Part shown: positions 17,248 to 26,557 of the stretch, in pieces
How the letters are laid out: each line of letters starts with the position of its first letter
Position numbering within the stretch: the first letter of the stretch is position 1
Assembly: GCF_024609265.1 (NCBI RefSeq)
Contig: NZ_JANHMP010000003.1
Location: 49,487-113,486 of the forward strand
Origin: Geothrix campi
GTDB lineage: Bacteria > Acidobacteriota > Holophagae > Holophagales > Holophagaceae
Length of the DNA stretch: 64,000 nt
Direction: 5' to 3'
The notes under the pieces: model-generated
What the model saw: only the letters and a program-made list of their open reading frames with translations
The model's database searches: none
What the model was told of the DNA's origin: nothing
Position numbers and translations under genes: made by a program

Positions 17248-17276
17248 CTGGCACGTGCCTTTGCCTGTCGTATAGT
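17248..17276 (+). promoter_or_regulatory. Sigma-70-type promoter for the propeller protein gene
   Basis: A -35-like CTGGCA (17248-17253) and -10 TATAGT (17271-17276) are separated by 17 bp. This predicts a start near 17283 and a leader of about 60 nt before the ATG, which has TGGAG upstream. It lies in the divergent gap between the helicase and the propeller gene. Confidence 0.6.
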
Positions 17277-17344
17277 TTGAAATCCCCCCGGCCCCCGATT
17301 CCGTTTCCCACCAAGGCCTCCGGGGCTTCTTCTCTGGAGACGCC

Positions 17345-20002
17345 ATGAACGGCCGGGCGACCAAATCCGTATCCCTCCTCATTCTGTCCGCAGCCCTGTC
17401 CGGCCTCCTCGCCCAGGAGGGGAATCCTGCCGAGCGCCGCCGGAACCTGCCCTACCGGCAGAGCCCCCATGCCCTCGGCGGCCATGACCGGGCCGACCTC
17501 CGGCGGGACTGGAACCTCTTCTGGTTCAGCGGCAAGCCCAGCCCCGATTACCTTGACTACAAGAACCGGCTCGCGGGGCAGGAGACCCGCATCTGGGCGC
17601 CCAAGCACCTCCAGATCACCAGCGGATCCGCCCTTCCGGACGCCCTGGCCACCGGCCCGTCGGGCGTGGGCGGCACCTGGACGAACCTGGGGCCCTTCTC
17701 CCAGCTCACCAGCACGACGCCGGACATCGACAGCGGTCGACCCGTGGCCATCGTGCCCCACCCCACGGCCCCCACCCTCTATCTGGCCACCAGCGGCGGG
17801 GGTGTGTTCCGCTGCGACAACGCGGATCCGGCCGCCTCGGGCGATTGGACCTGGTATTCCGTGACGGATGCCCTGCCCGCCAGCAGCGGCGGTGGCAATG
17901 TCGCCGTGGGGGCTCTGGCCATGAGCCCGGCCAGTCCCACCACGCTCTACCTCGGAGCCGGCGACTTCTTCGACGCTGAGGGCCGCGGGTTCTTCAAGAC
18001 CACGGACGGAGGCACGACCTGGACCGCCGCGCCCATCTCGAGCCTCGGCACCGCCACCCGCTCCTACGCCATCCTCCCCCTGGATGCCAGCCGGATCCTC
18101 TGGGCCACGAACGACGGCCTGAAGATCTCCACGGACGGCGGCTCCTCATTTGTCACCGCCACGGGAGGCCCGGCCACTGACCAGGTCTGGTCGCTGCAGA
18201 AGCTCACGGCCTCGGATCTCCTCTGTTCGGTGGAGGTCACCAATGGTTCCACCAGCACCGGCAGCATCTACTACTCCAGCAATGCCGGCGCCTCCTGGAC
18301 CCTGGCCACCCTCCCCAGCCTCAGCTTCACGCCCGGCCGCATCACCATCCGGGCCGCGGGCGACGGCGCCACGGCCTACGCCATCCTCGAAGATCCCACC
18401 AATGCCAGCAGCTCCAAGGTCGCCCGGGGCGTCCTGAAGAGCATCGACAAGGGCGTGACCTGGACCTGGCAGGCGGCCCCCACAGTGAGTGGCGGCCTCT
18501 TCCAGGGCACGGGACCCGACATGACCACCGACGGGGGCCAGGGCTGGTACAACCACGGCCTTGCCGTGGACCCCAACAACCCGTTACGGATCTTCGTCGG
18601 CGCCAACCTCGCCCTCTACCGCTCGAGCGACGGCGGCCAGAGCTGGGTTCAGCTGACCCACTGGTACGGCAGCGGCCATGTCTATGCCCACGCCGACTTC
18701 CACGCCACGGCCTGGTCGCCCGATGGGTCCATGCTCTACGTGGCCAACGACGGTGGCTTGGCCGTGGTGCGGGATCCCTTCCGCGCCACCATCCCCACCA
18801 CCTCTTACGACCTGGGCTTCCTGGACAACCGCCGCAACAAAGGCCTGGCCTCACATATGGTCTACAACGTGGGTTCCACCACAGCGACCAGCCCCTCGGA
18901 TTCGAAGTGGCGCGTCTCCCTCGGCCTCCAGGACAACGGCACGCGCCTCCGGCAGCCCACCACCCCCGGAGGAACGCTCACGAGCACCGAGGGCGTCTTC
19001 GAAGATGAGATCGGTGGGGACGGCTTCGCCACCGTCTTCCATCCTGGCGATGGAACCCAGGTGCTCGGCAGCATCTACTACACAGACATCTACCGCAGCA
19101 CCAATGGCGGTGGCACCTTCGGCGAATCCATCTCCGGCATCACCGAGGCGAACAACAAGGACCTCGCCCCCTTCGCGCCCAAGCTGGTCCCTGGTGACAT
19201 CGCCCACCCGGCCGTGGTCTACACCTCCACCAACGGGAAGGTCTATCAAAGTACCGCCTTCGGGGCGAGTTGGGTGGCCATGGGCACCGGCGGGCTGCCG
19301 GCGCCCCTGAACATGTCCTCCACCACCACGACGACCGAGCTGTTCATCCGGAACCTGGCGGCCTCCCCCAGCAATGCCAACACCCTCGGCATCGCCGCCA
19401 ACCAGTCCCGGGTCTACCTGACCACCAACGCTGGGTCCTCCTGGAGCAAGGCCGCCGCCCTGCCGGGGACCGGGGCCTCCCTGAGCTGCATCGCCTTCGA
19501 TCCGGCATCGACCGCCACGGTGTACGTGGGGTCCGTGGCCACCAACGCCACGGCCAACCACCTGTGGAAGAGCACCAATGGCGGGGCCAGCTGGACCGCC
19601 ATCGACACCGGCGCCGGATTCCCGTTCGGCATTCCCGTCCATGTGGTGAAGCCCGATCCCGTGACCGCCCAGAAGGTGTACGCCGGCACCGATTTCGGCG
19701 TGTATGTGAGTAGCAACGGGGGCTCCACCTGGAGCCGCTTCGGCAGCAACCTGCCCTTGGTGGCCGTGCGGGACCTGTACGTCGCCCCGGACGGCAGCTT
19801 CCTCCGTGCAGCCACCTACGGCCGGGGCGTGTGGGAGATCCGGACCGCCCAGAACCTCGACCTGAACGGCGATGGCGTGGTGGATCTGCGCGACCTGCTC
19901 TTCTTCGCGAAGTACTACGGCACCGCCAACGCCACGTGCGACCTGAACGGCGACGGCGTCGTGGACGACAAGGACCTCACCCTCCTGCTCGCCGGCCTGT
20001 GA
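17345..20002 (+). CDS. Exported BNR/Asp-box beta-propeller protein with dockerin-like C-terminus
   Basis: 885 residues with a signal peptide (about 1-23). At least eight Asp-box motifs of the S-x-D-x-G-x-T/S-W type recur through the chain (for example TTDGGTTW, SSDGGQSW, STNGGASW), as in sialidase, Vps10 or photosynthesis-associated propellers. This implies one or two large beta-propellers. The last ~47 residues hold two DLNGDGVVD calcium-binding repeats, the dockerin type I pattern. No glycosidase catalytic residues are identifiable. Two lipoproteins follow on the same strand, the first only 11 bp away. Likely a surface or extracellular binding protein. Confidence 0.85.
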   Translation: MNGRATKSVSLLILSAALSGLLAQEGNPAERRRNLPYRQSPHALGGHDRADLRRDWNLFWFSGKPSPDYLDYKNRLAGQETRIWAPKHLQITSGSALPDALATGPSGVGGTWTNLGPFSQLTSTTPDIDSGRPVAIVPHPTAPTLYLATSGGGVFRCDNADPAASGDWTWYSVTDALPASSGGGNVAVGALAMSPASPTTLYLGAGDFFDAEGRGFFKTTDGGTTWTAAPISSLGTATRSYAILPLDASRILWATNDGLKISTDGGSSFVTATGGPATDQVWSLQKLTASDLLCSVEVTNGSTSTGSIYYSSNAGASWTLATLPSLSFTPGRITIRAAGDGATAYAILEDPTNASSSKVARGVLKSIDKGVTWTWQAAPTVSGGLFQGTGPDMTTDGGQGWYNHGLAVDPNNPLRIFVGANLALYRSSDGGQSWVQLTHWYGSGHVYAHADFHATAWSPDGSMLYVANDGGLAVVRDPFRATIPTTSYDLGFLDNRRNKGLASHMVYNVGSTTATSPSDSKWRVSLGLQDNGTRLRQPTTPGGTLTSTEGVFEDEIGGDGFATVFHPGDGTQVLGSIYYTDIYRSTNGGGTFGESISGITEANNKDLAPFAPKLVPGDIAHPAVVYTSTNGKVYQSTAFGASWVAMGTGGLPAPLNMSSTTTTTELFIRNLAASPSNANTLGIAANQSRVYLTTNAGSSWSKAAALPGTGASLSCIAFDPASTATVYVGSVATNATANHLWKSTNGGASWTAIDTGAGFPFGIPVHVVKPDPVTAQKVYAGTDFGVYVSSNGGSTWSRFGSNLPLVAVRDLYVAPDGSFLRAATYGRGVWEIRTAQNLDLNGDGVVDLRDLLFFAKYYGTANATCDLNGDGVVDDKDLTLLLAGL

Positions 20003-20013
20003 GGAGAACGACC

Positions 20014-20607
20014 ATGACCTACCTGAAGACCTTCCTCACCGGTTCCGCTGGGCTGGCCCTGGCGGCCATGCTGGCTTGCGGCGGAGGCGGCGGCGGATCC
20101 TCTGCCCCGGCCCCCACACCTCCGGCCACGAGCCTGAGCTATACCGACCCCACCTCGGGCTCCTATCTGCTCAAGAAGAACCCGGCGCTCTCCACCGCCA
20201 CTCATCTCGTCCTGGATCTCGTGGGACCCACCTCCGGCACAGGCAGCGGCATCACCGCCACCTTCAGCGGGGACGCGGCGAGGGTGGCCTGGGTCAACGT
20301 CTCCGCCGCGGATCCCGCCGGCACCTTCGTCCAGAACGGCATGGCCTTCAACCTCGGCACGGCGCCCCTGATCCTCCATGGGAAAGCCAGCGGCGGCACC
20401 CTCCAGGTCACGGCGGCACAGAAAGGCGCCGGTAGTCCCGTCTCCCTGGGCGCAACCCTGCTGCGGGTCGCCCTCGATCTCAAGGCCTCTCAGCCGCCAG
20501 GTGCCGTCGCATTCAGCGCCGATGCCACCAAGTGCCAGGTGCTCGACGGAACGGGCACCATCGTCTCGCCCATCCTGATCTCTGTCGGCACCCTCGCCAC
20601 CCAATGA
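20014..20607 (+). CDS. Putative lipoprotein with poly-Gly tether
   Basis: 197 residues. The signal peptide ends in a lipobox (LAAMLAC, lipidated C22), followed by six glycines and a Ser/Pro-rich linker. The body (about 45-197) looks like an all-beta, cohesin- or Ig-like domain (hydrophobic/polar alternation, TFVQNGMAFNLG). A cohesin-like role opposite the upstream dockerin is conceivable but unproven. GAGGAGA precedes the ATG, and the gene starts 11 bp after the propeller gene, so the two are probably cotranscribed. Confidence 0.75.
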   Translation: MTYLKTFLTGSAGLALAAMLACGGGGGGSSAPAPTPPATSLSYTDPTSGSYLLKKNPALSTATHLVLDLVGPTSGTGSGITATFSGDAARVAWVNVSAADPAGTFVQNGMAFNLGTAPLILHGKASGGTLQVTAAQKGAGSPVSLGATLLRVALDLKASQPPGAVAFSADATKCQVLDGTGTIVSPILISVGTLATQ

Positions 20608-20741
20608 GGGCACTCTGAGCGGGCGAACTCCCGCCGCCTTGAGGATGAATTAGAAGGCCACCAGCCATGCGGAAGTCAGGTAAGGTAGGGCCTGAATCCA
20701 TCCGCTGAGGGATGCGGGCGGCGATTCGCTGCGGGGCCACC

Positions 20742-23700
20742 ATGAATCACCTATCGGTCCGATGCCTCACCTTCGTGGCTCTGATCACGTTCCTGGCGTG
20801 CGGGGGTGGCGGAGGTGGGTCTTCCACTCCGCCCCCCCCACCGCTTCCGACCATCAGCGCCGTCAACCCCACCCACGGAAGCCCCGGCACCCCGGTGGTT
20901 CTTTCCGGGACGAACCTTCTTGGCGCCACCGCCGTGTCCTTCAACGGACAGCCCGCCTTCTCGTTCTTGGTGGTGAGTGCCTCCGAAATCGATGCCGTGG
21001 TGCCGGGCAACGCCACCACAGGAGCCATCCGGGTCACCACCCCCACCGGCTCGGCCTCCTCCCCCACCTTCTCGGTGGATGCTGCCCAGCCTCCCAGCCT
21101 AACGTTCTTCGCACCGTCCGTCCTCAGCCCCGGTTCCGTGGTCACCCTGACAGGCCTGCACTTCGTGGGCGCCACCCAGGTGCGGTTCAACGGCGTGGCA
21201 GCCGCCTCCTTCTCCATCACCAGCGATACCCAGATCCTGGCCATCGCGCCTGCCGGCCTGACGGCTGGGACCCTTTCGGTGACGACCCCGGGTGGCACCG
21301 CCACCTCCAGTACCGCCTACACCGTGAGCAATGCGATCCAGGTGTTGATGAACACTGGCTTCGAGCAGGCTTCGCCCATCATCTGGAAGGGCGATACCGG
21401 CATCATCCAGGGGGCCTCGGCCAGCACCCCGGGCGTGGTTCCCCATGGCGGAACGCTGTTTGCCTGGCTGGGCGGGTACGGGTCGATCCAATCGGATCAG
21501 ATCACCCAGGACCTCTACATCCCCGGGTCGGCCCAATCCGCGACGGCCACCTTCTACCTGAAGATCCTCACCGCCGAGCCAAGCAGTGGAGGGGCCAAGG
21601 ACTCCGTCATCATCGAGGCGCTGGACACCTCCGGCACAGCCCTCAGTACCCTGCTCACCAAGACGAACCTCGATGCTTCCGACTACACGGCCTATTCCGT
21701 GGACCTGCTCCCCTACAAAGGACAGGTCATCCGCCTGTCGTTCAGGAGCCAGGAGGATGCCCAGAATGCCACCAGCTTCCTGCTCGACGACGTGGTGGCC
21801 AAGATCGGCGCTCCAACCGCGGATCTCAAGCCGATCATCTCTAGCTTCTCACCCTCCTCCGGCATCGCGGGTGAAGTGACCGTCCAGATCTCCGGAATGA
21901 ACTTCTTCGGGCTGACCAATGTGACCATCGGGGGTGCCAGCGCCGTTCCGACGCTCACCGATGGCACAAGCCTTTCCGTCGGAGTGCCGATCAACGCCAC
22001 CATCGGAAGCGCCCCCATCAGCCTGACCAACGCCCAGGGCACCGGGGTTTCCAGCCAGGCCTTCTCCGTGATCTATGGCGTTCCCCTGGTCAAGGGCATG
22101 AACCCGACCCAGGGCCCCGTCGGAACGCCCGTGGTCATCACCGGCAGCTACCTGGGCTATCCAGGCACGACCCTGACCTTGAACGGCGTGACCATCCCGC
22201 CGACCAGCCTGAGCGCCACCCAGATCACCTTCACGGTGCCCACGGGGGCCACCTCCGGCAACCTGGTCATCAGCACGCCCGGCGGGACGGTGACCCAGAC
22301 CTTCACCGTCAACTCGGCCAGCACCTCCCTGGACCTCCACATCGAGAAGATCCAATTCACCCAGAGCACGCAGACCCTCGACAACTCGGTCCCCATCGTG
22401 GCCGGGAAAAATGGTCTGATCCGGGTCTTCGTCCTCGCCAACAAGACGAACTCCGCGGCTCCGGCTGTCCAGGTCACCCTCCTGAACAATGGCCTCCCCG
22501 TGAGCGGCTATCCGAAGACGCTCGCCTCCCCTGCCAGCAGCACCCCGCTCTCCCTGAACGAGTCCCTGCTCACCAACAGTTGGAACCTGCCGGTCGCTGG
22601 CACCGACCTGACGACGCCCACCGGCAGCGGATACAGCCTCCAGGCCATGGTGGATCCTGGGGGCTCGATTCCCGAAGCCGATGAGACCAACAACACTGCG
22701 GCGGTGGCCCTGAGTGGCACCACGGTCCCGATTTTCAGGACCACCATCTTCCCGGTCACGCTTTCCACCGGCACCGGCAACATCACCGAGGCCAACAAGG
22801 GCGCATGGGTCGCCCGGCTGGCGAAGATGTACCCCGTGGCCAGCGTGGATGTCGTCGTGGGTGCCACCTTCACCTCCTCGGTGACTCTCAAGTCAGATGG
22901 CACGGGATGGGACACCCTGCTCAACGACCTCACGGCCAAGCACCTGGCCGATAACGCCACGGATCGCTACTACTTTGGCGCCCTGAAAGTCACCTACAAC
23001 TCCGGGGAGGCCGGCCTCGGCTGGGTTCCATCTTCGAGCAGCTCTTTCAAATACCGCACCGCCATCGGGTGGGACAAGACGGGTTTCCAGGATGGTGGCA
23101 ATTTCCCGGAGGTCTTCGCCCACGAGACCGGCCACAACATGGGCCGTCCGCACAGCCCCTGCGGCGGTGCCGCCGACCCCGATCCCAACTACCCCTATGC
23201 CGGTGGACTCATTGGCGTCTGGGGTTATGACACCACTGCGAGCCAGCTGAAATCGCCCAGCGCCTACAACGACATCATGGGCTACTGCTCACCCAATTGG
23301 GTCAGCGACTACGTCTACAGGAAGATCCTTGATTTCCGGGGCGCCACCGGCGGCTTCCTCGCGGTGGGCGCCGAGGACGCTCCCTTGCCCAAGGAACAGG
23401 CCGCGGCCCGGGAGTGCCTGATCGTCCGGGGGATCGTCCACGAGAATGGCGAGGTGGAGTTCCTCCCCTCCTTCCGGACCCGCGCACTCCCGTCCGCTGC
23501 GTCCGAGGCCGGAGATTACTCGCTGGAATGCCTGGACCAGAAGGGCCTCCCCGTCTTCACCACGCCCCTCGAGCTGATGGATCTCGGGTGCTGGCCCAAG
23601 GAACGCGTGCGGCACTTCGTCATGGCGCTTCCCATCGAGGCGACTGTTCTCGATTCTCTGGCCAGGTTGAACGTCCTCAAGAACGGCAAGGTCCTCACCA

Positions 23701-23945
23701 GCCTCCGGGCCACCTCCGGAGTGGCCCCGGCACCCGAGGTCCAGCGCCTCTCGCCGGACAAGGTCCAGCTCACCTGGGACGTCTCGGTGCATCCCGCCGC
23801 CCTCGTCCGCGATGCGGACACCGGCGAGGTCATCGCCATTCTGACCGGCGGTCGCCAGACGTTCACGACCCGGGCGAAACGCTTCGATCTGGCGCTCAGC
23901 GATGGCGTGGCGGGACGCGCCTTCCAGGTCAAGACTCCCGAGTAG
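20742..23945 (+). CDS. Multidomain lipoprotein metalloprotease (metzincin-like) with IPT/TIG domains
   Basis: 1067 residues. Lipobox ITFLAC (C20) is followed by six glycines, the same tether as the preceding lipoprotein. Two IPT/TIG domains (about 33-115 and 120-200) lead into a jelly-roll-like region (about 205-365). Two more TIG domains and a CARDB-like Ig domain follow. A zinc protease domain then has HETGHNMGRPH (H794, E795, H798, H804) and a Met-turn DIMGYC (M846), the metzincin hallmark. The C-terminal ~200 residues are Ig-like. It is probably anchored at the outer membrane and acts on extracellular protein. An upstream ATG (20712) is possible but would precede the signal peptide. Confidence 0.85.
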   Translation: MNHLSVRCLTFVALITFLACGGGGGGSSTPPPPPLPTISAVNPTHGSPGTPVVLSGTNLLGATAVSFNGQPAFSFLVVSASEIDAVVPGNATTGAIRVTTPTGSASSPTFSVDAAQPPSLTFFAPSVLSPGSVVTLTGLHFVGATQVRFNGVAAASFSITSDTQILAIAPAGLTAGTLSVTTPGGTATSSTAYTVSNAIQVLMNTGFEQASPIIWKGDTGIIQGASASTPGVVPHGGTLFAWLGGYGSIQSDQITQDLYIPGSAQSATATFYLKILTAEPSSGGAKDSVIIEALDTSGTALSTLLTKTNLDASDYTAYSVDLLPYKGQVIRLSFRSQEDAQNATSFLLDDVVAKIGAPTADLKPIISSFSPSSGIAGEVTVQISGMNFFGLTNVTIGGASAVPTLTDGTSLSVGVPINATIGSAPISLTNAQGTGVSSQAFSVIYGVPLVKGMNPTQGPVGTPVVITGSYLGYPGTTLTLNGVTIPPTSLSATQITFTVPTGATSGNLVISTPGGTVTQTFTVNSASTSLDLHIEKIQFTQSTQTLDNSVPIVAGKNGLIRVFVLANKTNSAAPAVQVTLLNNGLPVSGYPKTLASPASSTPLSLNESLLTNSWNLPVAGTDLTTPTGSGYSLQAMVDPGGSIPEADETNNTAAVALSGTTVPIFRTTIFPVTLSTGTGNITEANKGAWVARLAKMYPVASVDVVVGATFTSSVTLKSDGTGWDTLLNDLTAKHLADNATDRYYFGALKVTYNSGEAGLGWVPSSSSSFKYRTAIGWDKTGFQDGGNFPEVFAHETGHNMGRPHSPCGGAADPDPNYPYAGGLIGVWGYDTTASQLKSPSAYNDIMGYCSPNWVSDYVYRKILDFRGATGGFLAVGAEDAPLPKEQAAARECLIVRGIVHENGEVEFLPSFRTRALPSAASEAGDYSLECLDQKGLPVFTTPLELMDLGCWPKERVRHFVMALPIEATVLDSLARLNVLKNGKVLTSLRATSGVAPAPEVQRLSPDKVQLTWDVSVHPAALVRDADTGEVIAILTGGRQTFTTRAKRFDLALSDGVAGRAFQVKTPE

Positions 23946-23968
23946 ACAGGATCCCCGCCCGCCCCGCG

Positions 23969-23999
23969 AAAAACGCCCGAGGCCTGTCGGGCGTTTTTT
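23969..23999. terminator. Bidirectional intrinsic terminator
   Basis: CGCCCGA/TCGGGCG stem with A5 before and T6 after, located 24 bp beyond the metalloprotease stop. Confidence 0.88.
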
Positions 24000-24058
24000 C
24001 CGCGTGAGCGTTCCGGGGTTCCGTGGGACACTGGAGGATCATCTGTACCCAGGTGTCC

Positions 24059-25969
24059 ATGCCGTTCAACCACTACCAGCTCCTTTCGAACTGCTCGGAT
24101 GAGCAGCTCAGGACCATTTGCGAGCGCCGCCGCCTGCCCATTCCCCTGCGCTGGGAGGATGAGGCCGAGGGCCGGGTCCGCCTGCTCAAGACCATGGTCT
24201 TCCACCTGGAGGACCATAAGCGTCTGTCCGACACCCTGGCCGACCTGGACAGCGGTTCCCTGGTCGCCCTGAAGCACCTGGCGAACGAGGGCACAGTGCC
24301 CTCCGAACCCGTGATTGATATTCTCCGGGGGCTGGGACTGATCCTGCCCGGCGGCGAGGGTTGGATCGTGCCCGAGCGCGTGGCTGATGCCCTGGATGAC
24401 TTCGATGACGGCGCCCTGACCTTCCAGGCTCCGGAGGGCGTGAAGCTACGGGCCGCCGAGCCCTTCCGGTTCTCCCTGGCCCTCACGAGCGTCCTGTTGC
24501 GCTGCGTGGCGGGACTGCGCGTCTTGAAGGGCGGTCTGCCCGCGAAAAAAGAGCTGGGCCAGCTCATGCAGCGCAACGCCATGCTGCAGGAGGAACAGGA
24601 CGCCACCCTGCTCTTCACCCTGCTGCACCGCCTGGGCCTCCTGTGGAGCCGCGAAGGGCGCGTGGAGACCCTGCTGCCCGCCGTCACGAGCCACCCGCCC
24701 CGCTGGGTGGCCGAGCGGGCCTTCGCCAGTCTGCTGGAGCACGACCTCAAAGCCTGGGGCATGCCGCCCGCGGAAGACCGCCACTTCCTCATGCAGCATC
24801 TGCTGGAACGCCGAAGCCAGACCCTCGCCGTCCAGCCCTTCCTGGCCTTCCTCAAGACCCTCCACCCCCTCGACGAGGAGCGCACCCGCACGGTGTTCCT
24901 GCCCTTCCTGGGGCGGATGGGCATCATCCAGGGGGATGACGGCTACGCGCACCTGCGCCTCACGGAGCACGGCGAGGCCCTGGCCCATGAGTACCTGCTG
25001 CGCGACCTGAAGGGCACCGCCGCCCACTGGCAGCCCCTGGAGATCGATCAGCCCATGATCCTGCAGCCCACGCTGGAGCTGCTGACACCCCTGCTGCAGA
25101 ACCCCCACCGCCTGCTCCAGGTGGCCCAGCTGGCGGATGTCGAGGCCCTGGACGCCATGGGCACCTTCCGCGTGAGCCACGCCACCCTGGTGCGCGCCCT
25201 CGACGCCGGCGTGCTCCTCGAGGAGCTGGGCCAACGCCTGGGCGCCTCCACGCAGACCCTGCCCCAGCCCCTGCTCCAGTTGCTGGAGGACCTCTCGCGC
25301 CGGGTGGGCGAGGTGGAGGTGCACCAGGGCGTGCGGCTCGTGCGCGCCCGCACGGCCCACTTGGCCGACGAGCTGAAGCTGCGCCCTGAACTGGCCCCCC
25401 TGAAGCTGGCCACGCTGTCCGACACTGTCCTGGAGGTGCGCGGCGACGGCAATGCCCATGCCCTCCTCAAGCAGGCGGGCTTCATGCCCAAGCCCGGACG
25501 CTTCCTGGCCCTGAGCGTGGATTCGGACGAGAAGTTCTACCTCTGGGCGCTGGCGGCACTCGCCTTCGTGGACGAGAAGGGCATGAACCACCACCTGGAA
25601 CCCGTGCAGCAGATGGTGCGCTCGGCCCTCCAGAAGCTCCACGACGAGGATCCGGCCCTCTACCAGGAAGTGCAGCGCCGCATCCCGATGCTCCACCTGG
25701 GTGGCGAGGACCAGCTGGCCGAAGAGGTGCAGCGCATCCTCGAATACGCCGCGGGGCATACGCTCATGGTGGAACTCACCTACCTGCCTCCGGCCGCCCA
25801 CCGCACGCAGCTGCGGCGGGTCTCCCCCCGCACCATCCAGGAGGACCACCTGCTGGCCTTCTGCCACCTCCACCAGGAGGAGATGGCCTTCCGCCTCACC
25901 CGCATCCAGGGCGTGAAGCTCCTGAACGAGCGCGGCTGGACCCCGGCCAACCACAGCCAGGCAGGATGA
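24059..25969 (+). CDS. Helicase-associated domain plus WYL domain protein
   Basis: 636 residues, cytosolic, no signal peptide. Residues about 330-455 read like the helicase-associated domain (Helicase_C_3) found at the N-terminus of XPB: an ILQP opening, FRVSHATLVRALDAG, then LPQPLLQLLEDLSRRVGEVEV. The last ~65 residues (LEYAAGHTLMVELTYLPP to GVKLL) look like a WYL domain, a ligand-sensing fold of transcriptional regulators. The N-terminal half is helical and unassigned. The start is at MPFNHYQLL. It lies 7 kb from the XPB helicase gene and is a plausible partner or regulator of it. Confidence 0.7.
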   Translation: MPFNHYQLLSNCSDEQLRTICERRRLPIPLRWEDEAEGRVRLLKTMVFHLEDHKRLSDTLADLDSGSLVALKHLANEGTVPSEPVIDILRGLGLILPGGEGWIVPERVADALDDFDDGALTFQAPEGVKLRAAEPFRFSLALTSVLLRCVAGLRVLKGGLPAKKELGQLMQRNAMLQEEQDATLLFTLLHRLGLLWSREGRVETLLPAVTSHPPRWVAERAFASLLEHDLKAWGMPPAEDRHFLMQHLLERRSQTLAVQPFLAFLKTLHPLDEERTRTVFLPFLGRMGIIQGDDGYAHLRLTEHGEALAHEYLLRDLKGTAAHWQPLEIDQPMILQPTLELLTPLLQNPHRLLQVAQLADVEALDAMGTFRVSHATLVRALDAGVLLEELGQRLGASTQTLPQPLLQLLEDLSRRVGEVEVHQGVRLVRARTAHLADELKLRPELAPLKLATLSDTVLEVRGDGNAHALLKQAGFMPKPGRFLALSVDSDEKFYLWALAALAFVDEKGMNHHLEPVQQMVRSALQKLHDEDPALYQEVQRRIPMLHLGGEDQLAEEVQRILEYAAGHTLMVELTYLPPAAHRTQLRRVSPRTIQEDHLLAFCHLHQEEMAFRLTRIQGVKLLNERGWTPANHSQAG

Positions 25970-25973
25970 GACA

Positions 25974-26004
25974 AGAGAAGAGCCGGCTTTGCCGGCTCTT
26001 CTCT
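25974..26004. terminator. Intrinsic terminator hairpin
   Basis: A perfect 14-bp stem (AGAGAAGAGCCGGC and complement) with TTT loop, right after the WYL protein gene. The T-run is short, but the stem can also serve the converging minus-strand gene. Confidence 0.7.
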
Positions 26005-26035
26005 TTCCCCATCCCCCGGAGGCGCGGTGCTGCGG

Positions 26036-26557
26036 CTACTGCTGCGGCTTGACCTTCACCCGCTGGTAGTCGTCGCCCTGGAATTTCAGGGGCTTCTCCA
26101 CGGGAATGACCAGGTAGGGCTCAGTCTTGCGCCCACCCTGCTTCGAGGCTAACTGAAGCTGCTGTTGGACCTCCTCCTTGGCCTGGCGCTCCCTGGCCAC
26201 CTCGGCGGCATGGGAGGCAGCCATCCGGCTGAGCTCCTGCTCCTGGTGCTGGGCCTGGAGGGCGAGCCCATCGGCCCGCTGCTTCTGCTGGAAGCCCCAG
26301 GCACCCAGGCCGGTCAGGACGGCCAGGAGCGGCAGGGCCGCGGCGGCCAGCAGGCCCCAGGTGGGGCGCTTGCGCTCCGTGCGGCGGCGGCGCTGGGCCT
26401 CCCGGCGCAGATCGTCGGCCAGGGCGGCGAGTTCCACACTGGGCACCGCGGGGGCGCTGGCGGTCACGGGCCCGAGGCCCAGAAGATCGCGGAGTTCCGC
26501 CCGCAACTGGACATCTTCGGCGGGTTCGAAACGCCGGGTTGGATCAGACCAGGACAT
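26036..26557 (-). CDS. Single-pass membrane protein, probable anti-sigma partner
   Basis: 173 residues. The cytosolic N-terminal part (about 1-66) is rich in Arg/Glu, followed by one transmembrane helix (about 67-89) and then a coiled-coil-prone Gln/Glu-rich segment and C-terminal tail outside. Gene order (directly downstream of an ECF sigma factor with 14-bp overlap) and topology fit an anti-sigma factor. The zinc HxxxCxxC motif of ZAS anti-sigmas is absent, so the call rests on context. Confidence 0.65.
   Translation of the reverse strand: MSWSDPTRRFEPAEDVQLRAELRDLLGLGPVTASAPAVPSVELAALADDLRREAQRRRRTERKRPTWGLLAAAALPLLAVLTGLGAWGFQQKQRADGLALQAQHQEQELSRMAASHAAEVARERQAKEEVQQQLQLASKQGGRKTEPYLVIPVEKPLKFQGDDYQRVKVKPQQ

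Noticed and set aside
17249..17264. Sigma-54-like TGGCAC...TTTGC upstream of the propeller gene
   Set aside because: The GG and GC elements are 11 nt apart instead of the required 10; a sigma-70-type CTGGCA-N17-TATAGT in the same place fits better.
19858..20002. Cellulosome-type scaffold
   Set aside because: The dockerin-like repeats are real, but no cohesin-bearing scaffoldin, cellulase or CBM3 gene is nearby; a general calcium-binding tail or pairing with the adjacent lipoprotein is as likely.
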